This document shows, one piece after another, positions 1-5,366 of a DNA stretch of 5,984 nucleotides. The translations under genes were made by a program, and so were the position numbers. The stretch is from Helicobacteraceae bacterium (GTDB lineage Bacteria > Campylobacterota > Campylobacteria > Campylobacterales > Sulfurimonadaceae). Position 1 is the first letter of the stretch; every line of letters begins with the position of its first letter. A model generated the notes under the pieces. The model saw nothing but the letters and a program-made list of their open reading frames with translations. It was not told where the DNA came from and ran no database searches. The DNA is taken from positions 1 to 5,984 of the forward strand of contig WFMO01000227.1 of assembly GCA_015489055.1 (NCBI GenBank), read 5' to 3'.

Positions 1-497
1 ACCTTGCCAAATTCAAAGTTAAAAGTCTCCTCCTGCTTCCATAGATCTACTGCATTTACAATATCTACATATTGTGGCATCCATTCTTGCAAAGAAATCT
101 CAAAATTTGTTTTGGCATACTCATAAGTTATTTTTGTAGCACTTTTTGTGGTATCTAGGTAGTACCATTCATACTTATCTGCACTTGCTTGCCCGCTTCC
201 ATGGTGGTCTAGCAGGGTGAGATTGATATTAAAGTTTGTTTCGTTTAATTTATTAACTTGATTGTTTAACCATCTAGATTCATCATAGGTAAGGTTTAAG
301 TCTGTAATTAAAATCAAAATATTGTGTTTATTTGATGCTTTTATATGTTCTATAATCTCTTCGAGTCTGCTTTTGACCTCTGCTCCATAATTTGCATTGT
401 AGCTTTGTATGACATATGGAGTATAGCTCATAATCAGTTGACAGCTGTATCCGTCTAGATCAATATGAGACAAATGGTGTATTGCATCTATTTTCAT
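1..497 (-). CDS. DHH-family phosphoesterase, C-terminal part outside window
   Basis: I read 165 residues from the ATG at 495-497; the reading frame is open to the window edge, so the C-terminus is missing. The DHH-family signatures are in order: HIDLDG at residues 11-16 (Asp13, Asp15), a hydrophobic strand ending in Asp66 (ILILITDLN), the DHH motif Asp97-His98-His99 followed by GSG, and NAVDLW with Asp151. In this family these residues bind two metal ions (usually Mn2+) that hydrolyse phosphodiester or phosphoanhydride bonds; relatives include RecJ, NrnA/oligoribonuclease, cyclic-dinucleotide phosphodiesterases and pyrophosphatases. The substrate cannot be told from this part, and the DHHA1 substrate-binding domain would lie beyond the edge. 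There is no signal peptide, so it is probably cytoplasmic. The start overlaps the flhA stop as ATGA, with AAGGA about 8 nt upstream inside flhA, implying translational coupling to flhA. Family assignment is firm; the molecular role is open. Confidence 0.85.
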   Translation of the reverse strand, partial: MKIDAIHHLSHIDLDGYSCQLIMSYTPYVIQSYNANYGAEVKSRLEEIIEHIKASNKHNILILITDLNLTYDESRWLNNQVNKLNETNFNINLTLLDHHGSGQASADKYEWYYLDTTKSATKITYEYAKTNFEISLQEWMPQYVDIVNAVDLWKQEETFNFEFGK

Positions 498-2668
498 TGT
501 GTATTTCCTTGTATATTTATTGAGTCCATAACTTCAAATTTTGCATTTGAATCTATTTCTGCATGTGATAATGTAACTATATCGAGACTAAAACGCTCAT
601 ATATGTCAGCAAGCGGTTTTCTTAATTGCGGGTCAACGATAACAATAACAGGCGATATCCCCTTTTGTAGAACTTTAGCAGCAGTATCGCTTGTTGCTTG
701 AATGAGGCTGTTTATCTCACCTACATTTAACATAAGGGTTCTGATACCGTCTTGTTCGCTTGATTTATCAAGAAGCATCTGTTCTGTTGTGGTATCAAAA
801 GTAATAAGGTGAATTATACCATCATCAGCTTTATACAAGTTTGTGATGACACGTGATAATTTTGAGCGCACCTGTTCTGTTATAAAATCTATGTTTTTTG
901 TGTACTCTGCAACATCGGTAATCGTCTCTAAAATGCTTAACATATCTTTTAACGGGATTTTTTCATGTAGTAATGCTTTTAGAACTTTTTGCACCAATCC
1001 AATATTTGCAGCTTTTAGTAAATCCTCTACTACAATTGGATAGGTTGTTTTTAAGTTATCAACAAGTGTTTGGACTTCCTGACGGGTTAAGAGATCTTCT
1101 GCGTATTGTTTGACAAGTTCACTCATGTGCGTTGATATTACGGTTGCTGGGTCAACTACAGTATATCCGTTTATGATAGCATCTTCTTTTTGTTCTTGAG
1201 ATATCCATATAGCATCTAAACCAAAAGCGGGCTCTTTAGTAGGTTCACCCTCAAGCGTTGCTGTTACCATGCCGTTATCCATCGCTAAAAATTTATCCGG
1301 CATAATTATACCCTCTCCAATGACGATACCTTTAAGAAGAATCTGATACTGATTGGGCTGCAGATGCAGGTTGTCCCGTATTCTGACTTGTGGCATTAAA
1401 AAACCAAAATCAGATGCAATTTTTCTTCGCATTGATCTTATGCGCTCAAGAAGATCCCCTCCTTGTGTCGCATCTGCTAGTCTAATGAGTTGATATCCTA
1501 GAGTTAGTTCGAGCATTTCAACTTTTAATATGTCTTCAAGAGCGGCCTCTTCTGTTTTAGCCGTTTCTTGTGCAGAATGCATTTTAGCAGACTGCGTGTT
1601 TGAGGATGCATCGGGTTTAGATTGTGGTTGTTGTGAAGATGCAAATATTTGCAGTCCGCCCTGTTTATAACGATACATAAGATATCCTAATCCAAAAAAC
1701 ATAAGACCCACAAATCCCATAGGCACCGTCGGCAACCCGGGCACGATGGCAAACAGTAGCATTATAAAACCTACTATCATCATGGTTTTGGCATTATTTG
1801 TCATTTGTGCTATTGTATTGTTTGCAAAGTTGTCAGTTCCGTCATTTGATGATCTTGTAATCATAATACCTGTTGCAGTCGATACTATTAGTGCGGGAAC
1901 CTGACCTACTATACCGTCACCTATAGTTAAAATAGTAAATGTAGAAGCGCTATGAGACACGCTCATATGGTACTGAAAAACTCCAATTAAAAAACCACCG
2001 ATTATATTTACAAAAGTTATAATAATAGCAGATATGGCATCGCCTGTGATAAATTTACTAGAACCGTCCATGGCTCCGTAGAAGTTTGCTTCTTGTAAAA
2101 TACCTGCACGTCTTTTTTTTGCTTCCTCGTCATCAATAAGCCCTGCATTAAGATCAGCATCAACTGCCATCTGTTTTCCCGGCATGGAATCAAGCGTAAA
2201 TCTGGCAGCGACTTCAGCTACTCTGCCTGAACCCTTGGTAATAACCATAAAGTTGATAATTACCAAAATGCTAAAAACAACTATACCTATGACGTAATTT
2301 CCGCCTACAACAAACTCACCAAAGCTTGTAATGATTTGACTCACGGCTTGCGGTCCTTCATTACCATGGCTTAGTATCATTCTCGTTGTGGCGATATTTA
2401 AGGATAATCTAAAAAGCGTGACAATTAAAATAATAGTAGGAAATGTCGTTAAATCTGTTGGTTTAGGTACGTATAAGGATATAAGTATAATTAATACAGA
2501 GAGCGACATAGATATTGTCAACATCAAATCTAAAATCGGACTTGGGAGCGGTACGATAATGATAGCCAGTATCGCCATTACAAAAAGAACTACACTTAAA
2601 TCTCGTTGGCCTACAATAAAATTAAGATATTTTATTAGTTGTCGTTTTGCTAATGCTTTTTTAGGCAA
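494..2668 (-). CDS. flhA: Flagellar biosynthesis protein FlhA (type III export gate)
   Basis: This 724-residue protein is of normal FlhA length. FlhA forms the nonameric export gate in the flagellar basal body: the membrane half takes part in proton-driven export and the cytoplasmic ring receives substrate-chaperone complexes. Hydrophobic segments fill about residues 23-330, beginning with one that ends in [12 protein letters not shown]. The FHIPEP family signature lies around [16 protein letters not shown] (87-102). The cytoplasmic loop between membrane segments keeps the charged residues implicated in proton coupling in Salmonella FlhA: Arg149, Arg156, Asp160, Asp201, Asp210 and Asp251 here, offset by two. 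A Ser/Gln/Ala-rich linker (about 341-375) leads to the cytoplasmic domain (about 376-724). The start is TTG at 2666-2668: an in-frame stop lies just upstream, and the first ATG (residue 31) would delete part of the first membrane segment. The start lies 4 nt after the rrf2 stop with only a weak purine-rich ribosome site, so translation is probably coupled to rrf2. Confidence 0.97.
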   Translation of the reverse strand: MPKKALAKRQLIKYLNFIVGQRDLSVVLFVMAILAIIIVPLPSPILDLMLTISMSLSVLIILISLYVPKPTDLTTFPTIILIVTLFRLSLNIATTRMILSHGNEGPQAVSQIITSFGEFVVGGNYVIGIVVFSILVIINFMVITKGSGRVAEVAARFTLDSMPGKQMAVDADLNAGLIDDEEAKKRRAGILQEANFYGAMDGSSKFITGDAISAIIITFVNIIGGFLIGVFQYHMSVSHSASTFTILTIGDGIVGQVPALIVSTATGIMITRSSNDGTDNFANNTIAQMTNNAKTMMIVGFIMLLFAIVPGLPTVPMGFVGLMFFGLGYLMYRYKQGGLQIFASSQQPQSKPDASSNTQSAKMHSAQETAKTEEAALEDILKVEMLELTLGYQLIRLADATQGGDLLERIRSMRRKIASDFGFLMPQVRIRDNLHLQPNQYQILLKGIVIGEGIIMPDKFLAMDNGMVTATLEGEPTKEPAFGLDAIWISQEQKEDAIINGYTVVDPATVISTHMSELVKQYAEDLLTRQEVQTLVDNLKTTYPIVVEDLLKAANIGLVQKVLKALLHEKIPLKDMLSILETITDVAEYTKNIDFITEQVRSKLSRVITNLYKADDGIIHLITFDTTTEQMLLDKSSEQDGIRTLMLNVGEINSLIQATSDTAAKVLQKGISPVIVIVDPQLRKPLADIYERFSLDIVTLSHAEIDSNAKFEVMDSINIQGNTQ

Positions 2669-2672
2669 TTTC

Positions 2673-3077
2673 TTACTCTTTTGTTAAATCATCAAGTGTT
2701 AAAGTATTTAAAAAATCGTCAATCTTGCCCTGTAGTTTATGAAGCAGCGGCCACAAGGAGCAAACGTCAGCCTGATTAGATGGGCATAAGTCTTTTGAAG
2801 ATGAGCAATCCATAACAGAAGCACCTTTGTCTTCAACTGCGTTGATTACCTCAAGAATCGTAATTTCATTACTCTGTCTTGCAAGCATAAAGCCACCGTT
2901 TGCTCCTCTGAAAGATTTAAGTATTTTAGCCTTAGTTAGAAACTGTAAAATTTTTGAAAGAAAACTTTTCGAAATTTTTAATTCTTTTGATAATACCTGC
3001 GAATCAACAGGTGAGGGTGATTTTACTAGAATAACTAATGATAAAAGAGCATATTCGCTAGCACGTGTTATTAACAT
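2673..3077 (-). CDS. Rrf2-family transcriptional regulator, probable Fe-S sensor
   Basis: This 134-residue protein has the standard Rrf2 length. An N-terminal winged helix-turn-helix occupies about residues 1-65: it opens with [17 protein letters not shown], has a recognition region around [19 protein letters not shown], and a wing with [13 protein letters not shown] (about 55-67). The GANGGF turn is typical of Rrf2 proteins. A dimerisation helix follows (about 72-85), then three cysteines at 91, 98 and 106 (CX6CX7C). IscR and NsrR bind a [2Fe-2S] or [4Fe-4S] cluster with three cysteines in this position, so this is probably an iron-sulfur, nitric oxide or redox-responsive regulator; which signal cannot be decided. 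ATG at 3075-3077 has AGGA about 11 nt upstream (3088-3091). It is the first gene of the apparent rrf2-flhA-DHH operon and is divergent from rpsO. Autoregulation is usual for this family and is inferred here. I cannot assign it specifically as IscR or NsrR. Confidence 0.92.
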   Translation of the reverse strand: MLITRASEYALLSLVILVKSPSPVDSQVLSKELKISKSFLSKILQFLTKAKILKSFRGANGGFMLARQSNEITILEVINAVEDKGASVMDCSSSKDLCPSNQADVCSLWPLLHKLQGKIDDFLNTLTLDDLTKE

Positions 3078-3082
3078 ATTAA

Positions 3083-3105
3083 AAGTGATCCTAATTTTTT
3101 TACTT
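3083..3105. promoter_or_regulatory. Possible operator: imperfect inverted repeat before rrf2
   Basis: AAGTGA (3083-3088) and TTACTT (3100-3105) are inverted copies matching at 5 of 6 positions, separated by 11 bp. The element lies directly downstream of the rrf2 -10 box, where a bound dimer would block transcription, and Rrf2 proteins commonly repress their own gene. In AT-rich DNA such a short imperfect repeat can occur by chance, and it does not match the IscR or NsrR consensus well, so this is only a candidate. Confidence 0.22.
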
Positions 3106-3111
3106 ATTATA
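3106..3111 (-). promoter_or_regulatory. -10 box of rrf2-flhA-DHH operon promoter
   Basis: On the minus strand a perfect TATAAT lies 29 nt before the rrf2 ATG, leaving a leader of roughly 20 nt that contains the AGGA ribosome site. There is no clear -35 element at 17-18 bp, which is common in epsilonproteobacterial sigma-70 promoters. It is the only convincing promoter I see for the three-gene operon. Confidence 0.6.
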
Positions 3112-3122
3112 CCTAAAATAGC

Positions 3123-3152
3123 TTGCGGATATAAAGATATTTTTGATATAAT
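3123..3152 (+). promoter_or_regulatory. rpsO promoter (-35 TTGCGG, -10 TATAAT)
   Basis: TATAAT at 3147-3152 is preceded by a T run and TG, forming TTTTTGATATAAT (3140-3152), the classic look of an epsilonproteobacterial sigma-70 promoter. TTGCGG at 3123-3128 is a possible -35 box with 18-bp spacing. Transcription should begin near 3158-3160, giving a leader of about 43 nt before rpsO. It is divergent from the rrf2 promoter, with the two -10 boxes 35 bp apart. Confidence 0.75.
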
Positions 3153-3158
3153 TGCGCC

Positions 3159-3175
3159 TTAACTTTTAAAGTTAA
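3159..3175. repeat. Perfect dyad TTAACTTTTAAAGTTAA at the rpsO start site
   Basis: The two 8-bp arms (3159-3166 and 3168-3175) are perfect inverted copies around one central base. The dyad begins where the rpsO transcript is expected to start, 7 bp after the -10 box. As RNA it could form only a weak A/U hairpin with a small loop, so a DNA-level operator is at least as likely as an mRNA structure. No known binding consensus is recognised. Confidence 0.45.
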
Positions 3176-3190
3176 AAAATTATACCATTC

Positions 3191-3196
3191 AGGAGG
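3191..3196 (+). promoter_or_regulatory. Strong rpsO ribosome binding site
   Basis: A full AGGAGG lies 5 nt before the rpsO ATG. It is the strongest ribosome site in the window, as expected for a highly expressed ribosomal protein, and fixes the start at 3202. Confidence 0.9.
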
Positions 3197-3201
3197 CTTT
3201 T

Positions 3202-3477
3202 ATGGCTTTAGATTCGGCAAAAAAGCAGGAAATAGTTAGTAAATATGGACGTCATGAGAATGATACAGGTTCAAGTGAAGTTCAAATTGCACTTTTAACA
3301 ACACGTATAAATGAATTAACAGATCATTTAAAAACATTTAAAAAAGACCACTCATCTCGCTTAGGTCTGCTGAAGCTAGTTGGTCAGCGTCGTCGCTTGA
3401 TGCGTTACTTTAAATCAACCAATAGAGAAGGTTACAATACTTTAGTATCAGACCTGGGTATTAGAGACAATATCTAA
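3202..3477 (+). CDS. rpsO: 30S ribosomal protein S15
   Basis: This 91-residue protein is close to the usual 88-90 of S15. S15 binds 16S rRNA in the central domain, helps the platform of the small subunit to assemble, and takes part in an intersubunit bridge. The four-helix fold is visible: an N-terminal helix ending in [16 protein letters not shown] (residues 13-28), a second helix to about 44, the RNA-contacting loop with [11 protein letters not shown] (47-57), and the basic [10 protein letters not shown] helix (61-70). His42, Asp49 and Ser52 match the conserved rRNA-contact residues. It has its own promoter and an optimal ribosome site, and a hairpin terminator follows the stop, so it appears monocistronic. 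In other bacteria S15 represses its own mRNA through a leader structure; the roughly 43-nt leader here is short and I see no convincing pseudoknot. Confidence 0.99.
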   Translation: MALDSAKKQEIVSKYGRHENDTGSSEVQIALLTTRINELTDHLKTFKKDHSSRLGLLKLVGQRRRLMRYFKSTNREGYNTLVSDLGIRDNI

Positions 3478-3482
3478 CGATA

Positions 3483-3522
3483 TTACATTTACTCATATTT
3501 AGACAAATGTGAGTAAATGTAA
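3483..3522. terminator. Hairpin shared by rpsO and kdsB, probably bidirectional
   Basis: Arms at 3483-3500 and 3505-3522 pair over 18 bp around a 4-nt loop (AGAC). In the rpsO transcript there is one G-U wobble and no mismatch; in the kdsB transcript the same position is an A-C mismatch. Downstream on the rpsO side is CCTTTATTTAT, a moderate U tract; the kdsB side has a poorer one (TATCGTTAG). The hairpin fills most of the 52 bp between the two converging stop codons, so it probably ends both transcripts, rpsO more efficiently. Confidence 0.85.
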
Positions 3523-3529
3523 CCTTTAT

Positions 3530-4246
3530 TTATAAAAACTGTTTTATCGCTCTTTGTAAATCTTCTTTTGTATCAATTCCAAAACTTGTAGACGAAACTT
3601 TTACCATAGATATAGGCTTGGAGTGATAAATAGCGCGTAACTGCTCAAGTTTTTCAATATTCTCAATTGGTGCATCTGTAAGATTACAAAACTCTTGTAA
3701 ACTTTTTTTAGTGAAACCGTATATGCCTATATGACCAAAATATGTTGCTGTATTGCTTCGATTGAAGGGAATTTTTGCTCTTGAAAAATATATGGCATTA
3801 TCACAGCTATCCAGGACAACTTTGACTAAATTGACGTCTTTTGCGGCATCATCATTTATCTCGTTATAACAGCTTCCCATGATAAAATCTCTATTGTGCT
3901 GTTTTAATTCTTTGAGCCTGAGTTGTAATTTATGTATAACCTCTGGATGCAAAAAAGGCTCATCTGCTTGCACATTTATAATAATTTCATGATCGTTAAG
4001 TGAGAGCTTTTGAGCACATTCATGCACTCTGTCTGTTCCGCTTTTATGCGCTGTTGAGGTGAGTACGGCTTTTATATTATACTCTTTACATGTAGAGAGT
4101 ATGAGATCACTATCTGCCGCTACAACTACGTCATCAATCTCTTGGACAGCTCGTGCTGTCCTTACTACCATAGGAAGCCCACCGACATCAGCTAGAACTT
4201 TTCTTGCAAATCTACTTGATTCTAAACGTGCAGGAATTATTATCAT
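3530..4246 (-). CDS. kdsB: 3-deoxy-manno-octulosonate cytidylyltransferase (CMP-Kdo synthetase)
   Basis: This 238-residue protein is of normal KdsB length. It activates Kdo with CTP to CMP-Kdo and pyrophosphate in the cytoplasm, the step before Kdo is added to lipid A, and so marks a Gram-negative with LPS or lipooligosaccharide. The nucleotide-binding N-terminus reads IIIPARLESSRFARKVL (residues 2-18; Arg7, Lys16), followed by HKSGTDR (67-73), NVQADEP (91-97) with the metal-binding Asp95, YFSRAKIPF (153-161), HIGIYGF (172-178), ENIEKLEQLR (195-204) and GIDTKEDL (223-230) with the second metal-binding Asp225. All the main family blocks are intact. ATG at 4244-4246 has AAAGG 7 nt upstream. It stands alone on its strand, convergent with rpsO and divergent from the methyltransferase gene, and ends in the shared hairpin. 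Confidence 0.97.
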   Translation of the reverse strand: MIIIPARLESSRFARKVLADVGGLPMVVRTARAVQEIDDVVVAADSDLILSTCKEYNIKAVLTSTAHKSGTDRVHECAQKLSLNDHEIIINVQADEPFLHPEVIHKLQLRLKELKQHNRDFIMGSCYNEINDDAAKDVNLVKVVLDSCDNAIYFSRAKIPFNRSNTATYFGHIGIYGFTKKSLQEFCNLTDAPIENIEKLEQLRAIYHSKPISMVKVSSTSFGIDTKEDLQRAIKQFL

Positions 4247-4255
4247 TTACACACC

Positions 4256-4283
4256 TTTGATATAATGCCCAAAGTATATCAAA
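4256..4283. promoter_or_regulatory. Face-to-face divergent promoters in a 9-bp inverted repeat
   Basis: TTTGATATA (4256-4264) and TATATCAAA (4275-4283) are perfect inverted copies with a 10-bp spacer. Each arm supplies the -10 region of one promoter: TATAAT at 4261-4266 for the rightward methyltransferase operon and, on the minus strand, TATACT at 4273-4278 for kdsB. Expected start sites cross, near 4273 rightward and near 4266 leftward, so the two polymerases would compete for the same DNA. No good -35 box is seen for either. The kdsB ribosome site (4254-4258) overlaps the left arm. Confidence 0.6.
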
Positions 4284-4302
4284 ACTGAGTTTAAGGACAG
4301 AT

Positions 4303-4998
4303 GTGAAATTGTATCAGCCTGATGAAGGGTATTGCTACAATAGTGATTCTATTGTGCTGTATGGATTTATTAATCGTTTTTGTAAAAGAGGGACTATGCT
4401 AGATGTCGGTGCCGGATGCGGCGTCATTGGATTGCTTGTGGCAAGAGACAACGTTGGTATTAAAATGCATGGCATCGAAAAACAAAAAATATTTATAAAT
4501 TATATTCAAAAAAATATTAAAATAAACAATCTGTCCTATACGCTTTATCATGATGATTTTTTAAAATTTAATTCAAAGCAACAATTTGACCATATTGTAT
4601 CCAATCCGCCTTTTTATCATGATGGAGCTTCAAGAAGCTCAAATGATATTATAAACAATGCACGATATAGTTTCAATCTTCCAATTAAAGATTTTTTTAA
4701 AAAGGTATCCCAGCTTCTGAGTCCAAAAGGTCATTTTGTGTTTTGTTATGATGCAAAACAGTTTGCACTTGTTTGTACTGCTTTAGAAGAAGTAAATTTA
4801 AGAGTAGTTGATGTACAATTCGTTCATTCAAAAATTGATAGGAGCGCATCCGTTGTTATGATACATGTAAGAAATAATTCTAGGTCTCTTTTAAATGTTC
4901 TACCCCCATTTATAGCTTTTAACGGAAGTAGTTTTAGCGATGAGATGCTCTCTTTGTACAAACAAGCAAATACGGAAAGTATTAAATGCCAAATATAA
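4303..4998 (+). CDS. TrmN6/YfiC-like SAM-dependent N6-adenine methyltransferase
   Basis: This 231-residue class I methyltransferase resembles the TrmN6 (YfiC) family, which methylates N6 of adenine 37 in tRNA-Val of E. coli. The N-terminal YQPDEGYCYNSDSIVLYGF (residues 4-22) matches the QP..GY.fs.D...L opening of that family. The SAM-binding motif I is LDVGAGCGVIGLL (33-45), Glu59 is the acidic residue after strand 2, DD (84-85) lies after strand 3, and NPPFY (101-105) is the catalytic motif of amino-methylating enzymes acting on adenine. PrmC-type glutamine methyltransferases have NPPY and are a less likely alternative because of the N-terminus. The start is GTG at 4303-4305 with AAGGA 5 nt upstream; no in-frame ATG, GTG or TTG lies between it and the upstream stop, and the next ATG (residue 32) would lose the substrate motif. 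Its last 13 nt overlap the next gene. Whether tRNA1-Val is the true substrate in this lineage is inference. Confidence 0.87.
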   Translation: MKLYQPDEGYCYNSDSIVLYGFINRFCKRGTMLDVGAGCGVIGLLVARDNVGIKMHGIEKQKIFINYIQKNIKINNLSYTLYHDDFLKFNSKQQFDHIVSNPPFYHDGASRSSNDIINNARYSFNLPIKDFFKKVSQLLSPKGHFVFCYDAKQFALVCTALEEVNLRVVDVQFVHSKIDRSASVVMIHVRNNSRSLLNVLPPFIAFNGSSFSDEMLSLYKQANTESIKCQI

Positions 4999-5366
4999 TA
5001 AAACAAAATAATTTTTCATATGCCTTTGATGCAGAGGCATGTGAGAGCTGCGGCGGTAAGTGCTGCACGGGTGAGAGTGGTTATATTTATCTATCGTCTG
5101 GTGAGATTGCGGATATCGCACGTCTGTTAAAATTAGATATCAATGTATTTACGGATAAATATTTATATCAGCATAAGGGTAGATACTCTATTAAAGAGAG
5201 AGTCGTTAAAGATTCTTTTGATTGTATTTTTTATGACAGAAATATAAATGGCTGCTCTATATACGAGGCTAGACCGACACAATGCAGAACATTTCCCTTT
5301 TGGGACTATTTCAGACATCGTGTCAATATTTTAAAATTAGAATGTCCAGGAATTATTGATGATTAG
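4986..5366 (+). CDS. YkgJ-family cysteine-cluster protein (putative metal-binding)
   Basis: This 126-residue protein belongs to the YkgJ / UPF0153 family (Pfam CxxCxxCC, described as a putative zinc- or iron-chelating domain). It has eight cysteines: 19, 22, 26 and 27 in CESCGGKCC, then 80, 90, 100 and 120. The block RPTQCRTFPFWDY (96-108) is the usual second family signature, and SGEIADIARLL (38-48) is the conserved helix between them. There is no signal peptide or membrane segment, so it should act in the cytoplasm. The biochemical role of the family is not established; binding of a metal or Fe-S centre is suggested by the cysteines only. The ATG at 4986 lies inside the end of the methyltransferase gene (13-nt overlap) with GGAAAG upstream, and its stop overlaps the lipoprotein start by 8 nt, so all three are probably co-translated. 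Confidence 0.88.
   Translation: MPNIIKQNNFSYAFDAEACESCGGKCCTGESGYIYLSSGEIADIARLLKLDINVFTDKYLYQHKGRYSIKERVVKDSFDCIFYDRNINGCSIYEARPTQCRTFPFWDYFRHRVNILKLECPGIIDD

Noticed and set aside
465..1043. Plus-strand open frames of 78 and 66 codons opposite flhA
   Set aside because: They lie wholly or mostly antisense to the well-supported flhA frame, show no recognisable domain and have no ribosome site of note.
2388..2687. Plus-strand frame of 99 codons opposite the flhA start
   Set aside because: It is the complement of the FlhA N-terminal membrane region, which is why it looks hydrophobic; no independent support.
2827..3162. Plus-strand frame of 111 codons opposite rrf2
   Set aside because: Antisense to an intact Rrf2 gene and running through the divergent promoter region; composition is a shadow.
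3153..3201. A riboswitch or S15-type pseudoknot in the rpsO leader
   Set aside because: The predicted leader is about 43 nt and very AU-rich; beyond the short dyad no stable stem or pseudoknot pairing is visible.
4059..4265. Plus-strand frame of 68 codons opposite kdsB
   Set aside because: Complement of the conserved KdsB N-terminus; no ribosome site and no domain.
4824..5121. Two minus-strand frames (60 and 73 codons) opposite the methyltransferase/YkgJ junction
   Set aside because: Both are complements of well-supported genes and have no promoter or recognisable domain.
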